Source: Pseudomonas sp. P7548 | Lineage (GTDB): Bacteria > Pseudomonadota > Gammaproteobacteria > Pseudomonadales > Pseudomonadaceae | Direction of reading: 5' to 3' | NCBI RefSeq assembly: GCF_013386585.1 | Contig: NZ_JACARO010000044.1 | Coordinates: forward strand, 1 to 49,062 | Length of the DNA stretch: 49,062 bases | Shown: in pieces, positions 36,688 to 44,466 of the stretch | Layout of the letters: the number at the start of each line of letters is the position of its first letter | How positions within the stretch are numbered: position 1 is the stretch's first letter | Notes under the pieces: generated by a model | The model's input: only the letters and a program-made list of their open reading frames with translations | Told to the model about the DNA's origin: nothing | Database searches by the model: none | Program-made: the position numbers and the translations under genes

Positions 36688-37616
36688 CGCGGCTTGACCA
36701 CCACCAGCAGGTCGGTGAAGTACTCCACCTGGATCGGCAGGTTGTCGGCCAGGGTCGCCAACGCAGCGGCCGTGTCATCGAGCTTGAACACGCCAGACAC
36801 CCGCAGGTTCTGCAGGGCTTGCGGGTCGAAACGCACCAGGCCATGACGGTAGCTGGCCAGGGTTTGCAGCACCTCGCTCAAGGGCTGGTCGTTGACTTTG
36901 AGCAGGCCGCGGGTCCACGCATCCGGGTCGTTGCTGCCGGTGGCGCGTGGCGGCTGCGGCTGGCCGTGATCGAGCACCGAGCGTTGGCCGGCCGTGACCT
37001 TGACGTCCTCGCCCGTGTCGCCCTTGACCGCCACGGTGGACTCGATCACCGTCACCACTGTGGTGCCATCCGCCGCGCGCTTGACCAGATAGCGCGTACC
37101 CAGTGCCGTCGCCGTGCCCTGGTCGGTGCGCACCACGAACGGCCGCTGGGCGTCCTTGGCCACCTCCACCCACAGTTCGCCTTGCAGCAGTTCGATCACG
37201 CGCTGGTGGCCGTCGAATCTGACGTCCACGGCCGAATTGCTGTTGAGCTGCAACTGGCTGCCATCTTCCAGGGCGATCTGGCGCCGCTCGCCGACGCCGG
37301 TGCGTTGGTCGGCCATCCAGATTGGCGCCTGTTGCAGGCCCAGCCAGGCGCACAGTGCGACACCGAGCAACCCCGCCATCTGGGCACCCCGGGAGCGCCG
37401 AGGGGCGAATGCACGGTTCAACGCCAGGCGCGCGGGCTTGGCCGGTACAGTGTCGAGGCTGCCCCACAGCGAGCGCATGCGCTCGATGGCCACTGCGTGG
37501 CGAGGGTCGGCCTGGCACCAGGCGTGGAAGGCGTGGCGGTCGGCGTCGCTGACGTCTTCGTCGTGCAGGCGTGTCAGCCAATTCGCAGCTTGTTGGATGA
37601 TCTGTTCGGTACTCAC
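36684..37616 (-). CDS. FecR-family anti-sigma/sigma-regulator protein
   Basis: A 310-residue inner-membrane sensor. The cytoplasmic DUF4880 region includes AANWLTRLHDEDVSDADRHAF; one membrane helix follows (AGLLGVALCAWLGLQQA, near residue 95); then the periplasmic FecR domain (RQIALEDGSQLQLNSNSAVD, QRPFVVRTDQGTATALGTRY). The C-terminal 60 residues resemble the STN-like fold of FecR/PupR proteins. The start is GTG at 37616, overlapping the sigma gene stop as GTGA. It passes a surface signal to the ECF sigma factor. The neighbouring receptor lacks the usual signalling domain, which is odd for such a set. Confidence 0.88.
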   Translation of the reverse strand: MSTEQIIQQAANWLTRLHDEDVSDADRHAFHAWCQADPRHAVAIERMRSLWGSLDTVPAKPARLALNRAFAPRRSRGAQMAGLLGVALCAWLGLQQAPIWMADQRTGVGERRQIALEDGSQLQLNSNSAVDVRFDGHQRVIELLQGELWVEVAKDAQRPFVVRTDQGTATALGTRYLVKRAADGTTVVTVIESTVAVKGDTGEDVKVTAGQRSVLDHGQPQPPRATGSNDPDAWTRGLLKVNDQPLSEVLQTLASYRHGLVRFDPQALQNLRVSGVFKLDDTAAALATLADNLPIQVEYFTDLLVVVKPR

Positions 37617-38155
37617 GACAACGGGTCCGCCGCGTGCAGGCTGTGATAACAGTGCACCAGGGCGCTGGAGATGTAGTTTTTGACCGTGCTGGAGGACACC
37701 TCCAGGCGCGTGGCGATCTCGCTGTAGGTCAGCCCGTCGAGGCGACTGAGCAGGAACGCCTCGCGGGCTTTGGCGGGCAGGCCGGCGAGCAGCTCGGCGA
37801 TGCGTTCCAGGGCCTGCAGCGCCACGTGAATCGCGGCCGGGTCGGGCATGCCGGCGTCTTCGCACTGGATCACCAGCGCTTCCATGTAGGCCTTTTCAAT
37901 ACGCCGACGCCGCGCGCCGTCGATCAGCAGGCGCCCTGCCGTAGTGGCAAGAAAGGCGCGAGGTTCCTTGATGGTGTGGGGCTCGGCCAGCATCAATACG
38001 CGAATGAAGGCATCGTGAGCCAGGTCGGCCGCGTGCTGGGAGCAACCGAGTTTTTTGCGCAGCCAGCCGTGCAGCCAGCCGTGGTGATCGACGTACATTG
38101 CCGCGAGGGTTTGCTGACGCGTGGGCGTGCCCAGCGCGGCCGGAATGTCATGCAT
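37613..38155 (-). CDS. FecI-like ECF sigma factor
   Basis: A 180-residue ECF sigma factor. Region 2 includes ADLAHDAFIRVLML and FLATTAGRLLIDGARRRRIE, and region 4 contains TYSEIATRLEVSSSTVKNYI. It is of the iron-starvation (FecI) group and its gene is coupled to a FecR gene. It probably transcribes the TonB receptor gene at 38331-40448. An AT-rich stretch before the start (38160-38195) could hold a Fur site, but no convincing match was found. M1 at 38161 is an alternative start. Confidence 0.88.
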   Translation of the reverse strand: MHDIPAALGTPTRQQTLAAMYVDHHGWLHGWLRKKLGCSQHAADLAHDAFIRVLMLAEPHTIKEPRAFLATTAGRLLIDGARRRRIEKAYMEALVIQCEDAGMPDPAAIHVALQALERIAELLAGLPAKAREAFLLSRLDGLTYSEIATRLEVSSSTVKNYISSALVHCYHSLHAADPLS

Positions 38156-38251
38156 GCGCAAAAATTTCTCAAATAGGAAATATTACCAATTGCGCGAACA
38201 ATGCCAGTAAACCGACGATGTATCAAGAACCTTTCAGACAACCTAAATTCC

Positions 38252-38317
38252 TGTAGGAGCCGGCTTGCCGGCGATCGCGTAGGGTCAACCGCTATCGGCG
38301 GCAAGCCGGCTCCTACA
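38252..38317. repeat. REPIN (short spacer)
   Basis: TGTAGGAGCCGGCTTGCCGG, GCGATCGCG, inverted CGGCAAGCCGGCTCCTACA. It lies between the receptor gene end and the sigma gene start, so both are on the minus strand with the hairpin between them. Confidence 0.78.
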
Positions 38318-38330
38318 GTGAAATGGGGTG

Positions 38331-40448
38331 TTAGCGCCAGCTCCAGGAGACGCCGGTGTAGATGCCCCGGCCATCGGCGGGGGTCGACCGGGCAGCGTCC
38401 AGCCCTTTGTCGTCGTAACCCGGCGTGACGGTATTGGCGTAGCGCCGGTTGGTGAGGTTGCGCAGGTCGACCCAGGCTTGCCAGTCCTGTTTCGGCGCGT
38501 CGTAGCCGAAGGTCGCACCGAGTGTGGTGTAAGCCGCTGCGTAGTAGGAATTGGCGTAGTCCACCGCCACCCGCGAGGCATGCTCGGTATTGAGGCTGGT
38601 GTAGAAACCGGTCGGGTGGCTGTAGCGCAACTGCGCCTGATAGTAGTGTTTGGGAATGCCGGGCAAGGTGTTGTCGCCGAAGCGGTCGTCGTCGCGGTAG
38701 TGGAAATCGCTGTAGGTATAGGCTTGGCGCAAGGCCAGCTGGCCGTTGCGGCCGCCATTCCAAAGCGGGCTGAGCAGGCTCAGCTCAACGCCTTGGTGCA
38801 CGGTTGGGCTGGCGTTGGATTCGGCGACGATGGCGCTGCTGGTCTGGGTTTGGGCCTGGGTTTCGACGGTGAGCAGTTCATGGCGCACTTCGGAGCGATA
38901 CAGCGCCAGGTCCCACTGGCCAAAACGGTGCTCGCCCCGGGCGCCGACCTCCAGCGTGGTTGCGGTCTGGTTGCGCAGGTTCACACCCTCACGTTGCAAA
39001 CCGGTGGCCGGGCCGCTGCCGGGGCCAAAGTATTTATTGGAACCCCAGATCATCGACCACGCATGCGGCGGCTCTACCGAGCGGCTGAGGTTGCCGTACA
39101 CCTGCAGTTGCGGATTGAAGTCGTAACGCAGGCCGATGCGTGGCGCGTAGTCCCAGTTCTGCTGGCGTGTCGGCGTATGGGTATCGGGATAAGTGACTTC
39201 GGTTTCGCGACGGGTGTAGATCGCCGCCAGGCCAGTGGTGAGCCACAGGTCCGGGACCAGCTCCAGGTCGTTGCCGATGTGCAGCACGGTGTCGGAACCC
39301 AGGTAGCTGTAGTCGCGGGTCTTGGTGCCGGGGGCATAAATTGCGGTATTGCCGGCCGGCGTGCGCACGTACTCCGAGGCACCGTTGTTGGGCATCGCCT
39401 GGGTGGTGCGCAGGCCGATCGTGGTTGTGCTGGCGTGGCCGAACAGTGTGTCCTGGCGGATGTAGTTGAGGGTGCTGCTGATGTCGGTGTAGGCGACTTT
39501 CAGACGGTTGGTGCCTTCGCGCAGATCCATCGGGTAGTCGTGGTACGCCAGCCCGACTTCGACGCGGGAGCTGTCGTCCAGCTGCAAGGTGGTCTTGTTG
39601 GCGATCCAGGTGGAGCCCGGTTGCAGGCGCTTGGAATCACGTGCGGCGTTGAGGCTGTTGGCGGCCGTGGGATCATGGCTGATCTGGTAGCGCGTCAGCT
39701 TGCCAGGGCTGTCGTTGGTGGTTTCGCGGTAGCGGAAGTAGAAGCGTGTTTCCAGGTCCGGGTTGAAACGGTAGCCGAAGTTGGCCGCAATACCTTTGCC
39801 CGTGCCGGCGCTCTGGTGCTGGTAGCCGTCGGACTGCGAGTCGGTGAGGCTGATGTAGTAATCGGCCTCGCCCAGCACCTGGCCCGAGCTGATTTCACGT
39901 TGGGCATACCCACGGCTGCCCGCTTCATAGCGCACTTGCAGCGTGGGTGCATCGTAGCCAGTGCGGGTAACGTAGTTGACCGAGCCGCCCAACGCCAGCG
40001 CACCCTGATCGAACCCGTTGGCGCCGCGCAGCACTTCGACGCGGCTTTGCCACAGCGGGTCCTTGAGTTCGTAAGGGGTGCCGCCTGGGCCGGTCAGCGG
40101 CAGGCCATCGAGCATTTCATACAAGCCCGACGCATGAGCGCCCGGGCTGCGATTGAGGCCCGAGCCGCGAATCGATAGCTTCACGCCTTCGTTGTTCGCC
40201 GCCTTGGCGTACACCCCAGCCTGGTACTTGAACACCTCTTCGTTGGTGCTCACCCGGCCCTGCTGCACGCTGCTCATGTCGATGAAGTTAGTGCCGCCGG
40301 GCACGCTCCTGAGCTGTGCCTGGGCCACCTCGCCAGCACTGGCTTCGCTGCTGGTGACTTCGACCGGAGCCAATTGCAGGTCTTCGGCGCGTACCAGCGA
40401 GCTGAATGTCAGGGCGGTCAACAGGGGCAAAGGGTGGCGCAACAGCAT
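38331..40448 (-). CDS. TonB-dependent outer-membrane receptor without signalling domain
   Basis: A 705-residue TonB-dependent receptor. The signal peptide is MLLRHPLPLLTALTFSSLVRA. The plug starts almost at once (DLQLAPVEVTSSEA, possible TonB box), with YAKAANNEGVKLSIRGSGL, DGLPLTGPGGTPYELKDP and RVEVLRGANGFDQGALALGG. A 22-strand barrel ends in the terminal aromatic signature VSWSWR. There is no room for the approximately 80-residue N-terminal domain used for FecR signalling. It is downstream of a FecI/FecR pair (sigma gene first, then receptor in the opposite gene order on the map). The substrate, probably a siderophore or other metal complex, is unknown. The start at 40448 is set by the signal peptide. 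Confidence 0.88.
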   Translation of the reverse strand: MLLRHPLPLLTALTFSSLVRAEDLQLAPVEVTSSEASAGEVAQAQLRSVPGGTNFIDMSSVQQGRVSTNEEVFKYQAGVYAKAANNEGVKLSIRGSGLNRSPGAHASGLYEMLDGLPLTGPGGTPYELKDPLWQSRVEVLRGANGFDQGALALGGSVNYVTRTGYDAPTLQVRYEAGSRGYAQREISSGQVLGEADYYISLTDSQSDGYQHQSAGTGKGIAANFGYRFNPDLETRFYFRYRETTNDSPGKLTRYQISHDPTAANSLNAARDSKRLQPGSTWIANKTTLQLDDSSRVEVGLAYHDYPMDLREGTNRLKVAYTDISSTLNYIRQDTLFGHASTTTIGLRTTQAMPNNGASEYVRTPAGNTAIYAPGTKTRDYSYLGSDTVLHIGNDLELVPDLWLTTGLAAIYTRRETEVTYPDTHTPTRQQNWDYAPRIGLRYDFNPQLQVYGNLSRSVEPPHAWSMIWGSNKYFGPGSGPATGLQREGVNLRNQTATTLEVGARGEHRFGQWDLALYRSEVRHELLTVETQAQTQTSSAIVAESNASPTVHQGVELSLLSPLWNGGRNGQLALRQAYTYSDFHYRDDDRFGDNTLPGIPKHYYQAQLRYSHPTGFYTSLNTEHASRVAVDYANSYYAAAYTTLGATFGYDAPKQDWQAWVDLRNLTNRRYANTVTPGYDDKGLDAARSTPADGRGIYTGVSWSWR

Positions 40449-40671
40449 CAGGCAGGTCCTTGGGATTCGGGGGCGATGAGGTGGGATGGCAGGCACGCCC
40501 GCCAGGTCACGCTTAATTAACGGACCAGAGCCTTCCCACAACAGCGTCGGACCTGATTTATTTTCTAAGTCCAAAATCGAATTAACACATGCAAACTCAG
40601 TATTTAAAGAAATAACCCGTACGCATTACTGTGACCCCATCGAGTCACCCACGCCCCATGAGAACGCCCCC

Positions 40672-40830
40672 ATGCAAACATCGGCCACCGTCATCGACTT
40701 CACGCTCCACCGTAAACGCCGCCAGGCGCGTGCTGCAGCCGAGTTGATGTGGGCGATGTACGCCGCGCGTGCCGGGCTGGCGGTGTTCACCACCCAGGCA
40801 GCGCCCTCCAGCGATACTCGCCGGGCGTAA
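40672..40830 (+). CDS. Small 52-residue protein
   Basis: The frame MQTSATVIDFTLHRKRRQAR ends at 40830, five bases before the XRE-cupin start. Residues 13-19 are basic (HRKRRQAR) and 22-45 a mildly hydrophobic helix (AAELMWAMYAARAGLAVFTT). I do not recognise a family. Its tight spacing with the regulator gene suggests co-transcription, and it could be a leader or partner peptide. Confidence that it is translated is moderate. Confidence 0.5.
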   Translation: MQTSATVIDFTLHRKRRQARAAAELMWAMYAARAGLAVFTTQAAPSSDTRRA

Positions 40831-40835
40831 GGCCG

Positions 40836-41462
40836 ATGAATTTCCTGCACGTGCTGCCCGAACCACCCGAGCCCCTGCCCAAACCGAATACCGACGACGA
40901 TGTGATCAGCCTGTGCGTGGCGCACAACCTGCAACGCCTGCGGGGCAAGCGCCATTTGTCACTGGATGGTTTGGCGCGGGCCTGCGGGGTGAGCCGCGCG
41001 ATGCTGGCGCAAATCGAATCGGGCCGCAGCGTGCCGTCGATCAAGGTGCTGTGCAAGATTGCCAAAGGCTTGAAGGTGTCGGTGGCAGCGTTCCTGGAAG
41101 ACCGCGCGTTTGAAGGCGTTGAGGTCTTGCCGGCCCAACAGAGCAAGCGCCTGGTGAGTGCCGATGGCGCGTTTACCAGCCGTGCATTGTTCCCCTACGA
41201 TACGGCGCGCCAGTCGGAGTTCTACGAGATCCGCTTGCGCGCGCTGGGCGAGGAAGTGTCCGAAGGGCATGGCCCAGGCATCCAGGAAAACCTGGTGGTG
41301 GCCCAAGGCGTGCTGGAAGTCAGCGTCAACGACGAGCGCTATCTGCTCTCCACCGGCGACTCGATCCTGTTCTACGCCGACCAGCCCCACCGCTACCGCA
41401 ACCCGGCCGACAGTGAAGCCGTGGCGTTCCTGGTGATCACTTATCCAGAGCGATTGGACTGA
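40836..41462 (+). CDS. XRE-family regulator with C-terminal cupin
   Basis: A 208-residue transcriptional regulator. Residues 25-85 form the HTH (LSLDGLARACGVSRAMLAQI, ESGRSVPSIKVLCKIAKGL). Residues 125-200 form a cupin sensor (EVSEGHGPGIQENLVVAQGV, DSILFYADQPHRYRNP). The start at 40836 avoids overlap with the small gene. Such regulators control amino acid, polyamine or detoxification genes through a small ligand bound to the cupin. The target is not evident here; the adjacent Met-rich gene is convergent. Confidence 0.87.
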   Translation: MNFLHVLPEPPEPLPKPNTDDDVISLCVAHNLQRLRGKRHLSLDGLARACGVSRAMLAQIESGRSVPSIKVLCKIAKGLKVSVAAFLEDRAFEGVEVLPAQQSKRLVSADGAFTSRALFPYDTARQSEFYEIRLRALGEEVSEGHGPGIQENLVVAQGVLEVSVNDERYLLSTGDSILFYADQPHRYRNPADSEAVAFLVITYPERLD

Positions 41463-41472
41463 CCCTGAATGC

Positions 41473-41503
41473 AAAAACGCCCCGAATAATCGGGGCGTTT
41501 TTT
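41473..41503. terminator. Bidirectional intrinsic terminator
   Basis: ACGCCCCG (41477-41484), loop AATAAT, CGGGGCGT (41491-41498), flanked by A5 on the left and T6 on the right. It serves the plus-strand XRE gene and the minus-strand Met-rich gene. Confidence 0.85.
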
Positions 41504-41518
41504 ATTGCGCGCGACCTG

Positions 41519-42028
41519 TCAGCAGGTGCAGCACATCATCGGCATGCCGTTGCAGCTCATCATCATGGGCATGGCGCAATCGTTCATCATTTTGTTCATG
41601 AGCATGCAGCAGTTTTTCATCATGTCCATGCTCATGCCGGGCATCGGCATCATTTTGCACATCATGCTGTCGGACATCATGGTGCACTCCATCATGCACG
41701 TCATCATCGGCATCGACATGCCCATGGACATCATCGGCATCATCGGCATGTTCATGCCGGTCATCATTTTCATGGCGTCGGCCGACATGCCCATCATCGA
41801 CATATTGGCGCACTGCATCATCATCGGCATGCCGCAGTTCATCATCATCGCCATCATTTCAGCGTTGGTCTTGAACTGAGCCATGTCCATACCGGCTGCT
41901 GGCTTCATGGTGCACATCATGGCGTCAGCGGCCATCTCGCACTTCATGGTGGCCATCATCATCGGCATGCCCATCATCGGCATCATTGGCATGGCGGTGT
42001 TCATCGGCATCTGCATTGCATTCATCAT
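41519..42028 (-). CDS. Extremely Met- and Cys-rich protein, putative Cu(I)/soft-metal binder
   Basis: A 169-residue protein with 72 Met (43%) and 14 Cys (8%) by direct count, so half of it is sulfur amino acids. No signal peptide or known fold is seen. Two internal repeats, residues 29-73 and 114-159, align with four cysteines each in the pattern C-x8-C-x25/26-C-x7-C (C30, C39, C65, C73 and C115, C124, C151, C159). MxxM and MM runs are spread throughout and the end is MMCCTC. A CGGAG ribosome-binding site precedes ATG 42028. The terminator at 41473 follows it. Copper(I) or silver binding, or an oxidant sink, is inferred from composition alone. I recognise no homologue. Confidence 0.8.
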   Translation of the reverse strand: MMNAMQMPMNTAMPMMPMMGMPMMMATMKCEMAADAMMCTMKPAAGMDMAQFKTNAEMMAMMMNCGMPMMMQCANMSMMGMSADAMKMMTGMNMPMMPMMSMGMSMPMMTCMMECTMMSDSMMCKMMPMPGMSMDMMKNCCMLMNKMMNDCAMPMMMSCNGMPMMCCTC

Positions 42029-42125
42029 GTTCGAAACTCCGTAATCGACAGGAAATGGCTAAGTTCTGGCGCCGATTCTAGAGCCGCCGGGCAGCGGCGC
42101 AAGACGACGGCAGAGCAGCGGCAAA

Positions 42126-42162
42126 GGCTGTTCGCAGGAGAGCTTAGTTGATCCGAACAGCC
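42126..42162. repeat. Inverted repeat upstream of the Met-rich gene
   Basis: GGCTGTTCG (42126-42134) and CGAACAGCC (42154-42162), perfect 9-base arms around 19 bases. It lies about 100-130 bases before the Met-rich gene start, in the 292-base gap (42029-42320) that otherwise shows no gene. It could be an operator or a hairpin. Confidence 0.4.
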
Positions 42163-42320
42163 ATGCCAGGCGCGATAACAGCAGTTCTGACGTGATCGCG
42201 GCGCTTATGTCCATTGACGATGCGCATTCGACGCTTCAGATATTCGATCAAGGAATGGCATCCAATCACAAGGAAATAAACGTTCTAACTGCGGTGCAAA
42301 AAAACCATTTCTGCCATGGA

Positions 42321-42584
42321 TCAGAGCGCCTGCATCAACTCATCCGCCTCGGAACCGGCGGGAAACCTGAAACCATACATCTCGTCACACCCGAGGATCT
42401 CGACCAGGGCTTCGCGCAGCTGCGCCTCTGTTTGTCGATCACGCAGCAACTTGTGCGCCGGCAACAACACCTCGGCGGGCACGCCCTGGGCGCTCGCAGC
42501 ATCGATCACGGCAAACAGGATAAATCGCAGGCGGATTTCGCGATCAGTGGGCCAAACGGTTTTTTGCTTACCCAACGCAGGCAC
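42321..42584 (-). CDS. Hypothetical protein (87 residues, GTG start)
   Basis: An 87-residue protein of unknown function, MPALGKQKTVWPTDREIRL at the N-terminus. The sequence is mostly helical with DREIRLRFILFAVIDAA and HKLLRDRQTEAQLREALVEI as amphipathic helices and an acidic C-terminus. The only start in frame is GTG at 42584, with no clear ribosome-binding site. The opposite-strand frame over the same DNA is judged a shadow. It is convergent in orientation with nothing obvious; codon use is Pseudomonas-like. Confidence 0.5.
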   Translation of the reverse strand: MPALGKQKTVWPTDREIRLRFILFAVIDAASAQGVPAEVLLPAHKLLRDRQTEAQLREALVEILGCDEMYGFRFPAGSEADELMQAL

Positions 42585-42721
42585 TCATTTTTTAAGAAAA
42601 GTCCGAGGCTATTGCCCACCGAGAGGTGTTTCAAGCCGAGGGCAACAAGATAGGCCACCTCCTACAAGTTAAAGGGAAACGGCGTACTCGATGTCACCGA
42701 AGTAAACGCCCAAACCCGTCA

Positions 42722-43471
42722 CTACTGCACCGGCAGGAAATTCATCAGCAACAGGCTTTGCGCGTAGTTGAGGCCGATGCGTCGGTAGCGTTCATCGAGC
42801 ATCTGGGTCAGCAGGTCGAGGCGTGCGACGATCTTGCCGAACTCCACGGCAAAGCTGAGGTTGCTGCCCTCCTCCGAGATCTCGTTGGAGAACAACAACA
42901 GCGCACCGTTGGCATCCTGGCGCTGGCTGAGCAACCAGGTGGCTTTCTCGATATTGCGCGCGGCGTTGCTGACAAATTGCGGGTTGATCGAATCGGTCAT
43001 GTAGAACTCGGTCCGCCCGCCGTGCGCGGTCACCAGCATGCTGCCGATCGCGTAGATAAACGCGCCGACCCGGTCGCCACGAAACTCGGGGCTCAGGGAA
43101 TAGCTCAATGCCGCCAAGTCGCGGCGATCGCCCAGTGCGGGCAATGGTCGACGATTCTCGATGGCCAGGCGAATCTCCCGCGCCGCGCTCACCGCATCCG
43201 GGTAACCCGACTGCCGCCACTGGCTGGGGTTTCGCAGGTAGAGCTTGTTCATCAGCAGGTAGAGGCTTTGCAGATTGTCACGCATGCCCAGGGTGGCCAT
43301 GCGATCGACGCTGGTCTGGAAGAACTCATCGGGCTTGCCATTGCTGAATTGCTTGGCGATATCGCGGCCTTGTTGCTGGGTACAGCCGCTGCCGCACAAC
43401 ATGAGCACACTGGCCACTAACAGCGGCCAGTGCATCCGTCGACGTGTGAAAGGTATTAATGTTCGATCCAT
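42722..43471 (-). CDS. Putative lipoprotein
   Basis: A 249-residue protein with a lipoprotein-type leader: RRR, then WPLLVASVLMLCGSGC with Cys30 as probable lipidation site (lipobox GSGC, not ideal). The mature part is helical and soluble (FSNGKPDEFFQTSVDRMATL, NAARNIEKATWLLSQRQ, FAVEFGKIVARLDLLTQML). It should be anchored to the outer or inner membrane facing the periplasm. I recognise no named family. The ATG at 43471 gives a standard leader; Met at residue 13 is an alternative. Confidence 0.72.
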   Translation of the reverse strand: MDRTLIPFTRRRMHWPLLVASVLMLCGSGCTQQQGRDIAKQFSNGKPDEFFQTSVDRMATLGMRDNLQSLYLLMNKLYLRNPSQWRQSGYPDAVSAAREIRLAIENRRPLPALGDRRDLAALSYSLSPEFRGDRVGAFIYAIGSMLVTAHGGRTEFYMTDSINPQFVSNAARNIEKATWLLSQRQDANGALLLFSNEISEEGSNLSFAVEFGKIVARLDLLTQMLDERYRRIGLNYAQSLLLMNFLPVQ

Positions 43472-43623
43472 CGGCACCCGATCTGATTCTTCTCGCCACA
43501 CAAGAAATTAGCGTGGCCGGGACAGAGATAGAGCCGAAGAATGTCAAAAAGTGCGATGGTGGAGGACGATTGCTGAAGATTCACACAGCGGGCTGGAGGG
43601 CCGCGAGTGTGCAAACTGCCTCT

Positions 43624-44163
43624 TTATGAACGCTCGCTCTCAAAGTCGGCTCGCTCGACCTTGTAGAAGAAGTTCTCTTGCATACCGTTTGCCAGCTGTT
43701 TGGTGGAGGTGTGCGAGAAACGCCCGCCGATTTTCTCCATGGCGCGCTGTGAGCGGATGTTCTGCGCCGCCACATGAAACCAGACCCTGTCGACCCACTG
43801 GAACGCGTGCCTGAGCATCAAGCGCTTGAGCTCGCCGTTGGCGCCACCGCCCCATTTCTCCCGCGCCAGGAAGGTGTAGCCAATAGCGACCTCGCGCTGC
43901 TCTTCGTTGAATTCGTAGTAACGGGAGCTTCCCACCACCTGTTTGCTCACACGGTCGAGAACCACCAGTACGCTTTCAGACGTTAGCGCGTCGGCAAACC
44001 ATTCACGAAAGACCGGCTCTTGGTAGCGCGTGGGGCTGGGGTGTTGGGCCCAGATCAAGGGGTCGCGGGCGATGGTGTACAGGGCGTCGAAATCGGTGGC
44101 TTCGAGCGGGCGCAATTCAAGGGTTTCGCCCGTGAGTGATGGAAAAAGAGGCAGTGAGTGCAT
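43624..44163 (-). CDS. GNAT-family N-acetyltransferase
   Basis: A 179-residue protein of the RimJ/RimL-like GNAT group. ETLELRPLEATDFDALYTIA is the opening, VAIGYTFLAREKWGGGANGE includes the acetyl-CoA-binding loop and FHVAAQNIRSQRAMEKIGG is the family's C-terminal motif. It transfers an acetyl group to a protein N-terminus or small amine; the substrate is unknown. Start MHSLPL at 44163 has an AGGAT site seven bases before; the upstream in-frame ATG at 44172 has none at normal distance. Confidence 0.87.
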   Translation of the reverse strand: MHSLPLFPSLTGETLELRPLEATDFDALYTIARDPLIWAQHPSPTRYQEPVFREWFADALTSESVLVVLDRVSKQVVGSSRYYEFNEEQREVAIGYTFLAREKWGGGANGELKRLMLRHAFQWVDRVWFHVAAQNIRSQRAMEKIGGRFSHTSTKQLANGMQENFFYKVERADFESERS

Positions 44164-44195
44164 GGGGTTCATCCTGAAAGATGAATGAGGCAGCG

Positions 44196-44402
44196 TTATT
44201 TATTGGGCTTGAACTTCACAAACATCATTGCGAAAAAAAAGCCTCCAACTGCGGCCAAGTAGGTTGACTGATATCCGGGGACGTAGTAATCGAGCCCAAA
44301 GTTGGCGGCGGTGATGACAGCGAACGCCAGGAAAAACTGTTTGCGAGAAAAACGGCTCAGGTAACGATTTGCTGCCGCGTTAATGGTCTTGAATCTGTTC
44401 AT
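44196..44402 (-). CDS. Small membrane protein (68 residues)
   Basis: MNRFKTINAAANRYLSRFSR is followed by two hydrophobic stretches, KQFFLAFAVITAANFGLDYY and STYLAAVGGFFFAMMFVKF. No named family recognised. It lies downstream of another small membrane protein gene on the same strand with about 64 bases between them, so the two may be co-transcribed. Start 44402 is chosen since the longer frame has no signal-like N-terminus. Confidence 0.6.
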   Translation of the reverse strand: MNRFKTINAAANRYLSRFSRKQFFLAFAVITAANFGLDYYVPGYQSTYLAAVGGFFFAMMFVKFKPNK

Positions 44403-44466
44403 TGTGCTTCGTCCTTGAGAAAACAGGGCAATCCTAACCTGGCCGCACTTGTGCCCGTCGGGCACG

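Noticed and set aside
37617..37865. N-terminal extension of the FecR protein
   Set aside because: The extension lies inside the sigma factor gene in another frame and is Arg/Pro-rich; the GTG at 37616 with GTGA overlap is the natural start.
38160..38200. AT-rich stretch before the ECF sigma gene as Fur box
   Set aside because: Only a loose match to GATAATGATAATCATTATC could be made by eye; not enough to call a Fur site.
41502..41813. A His/Asp-rich frame (HVDADDDVHDGVHHD type) on the minus strand
   Set aside because: It is the out-of-frame reading of the ATG-rich Met gene. The Met frame has the ribosome-binding site, full length and Cys pattern.
41505..41879. An Ile/Met-rich hydrophobic plus-strand frame
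   Set aside because: It is the antisense shadow of the same ATG codons (CAT read as ATC/ATG in other frames). No start signal.
42192..42653. A 153-codon plus-strand frame
   Set aside because: It covers the better protein-like minus-strand frame at 42321-42584 and has no ribosome-binding site.
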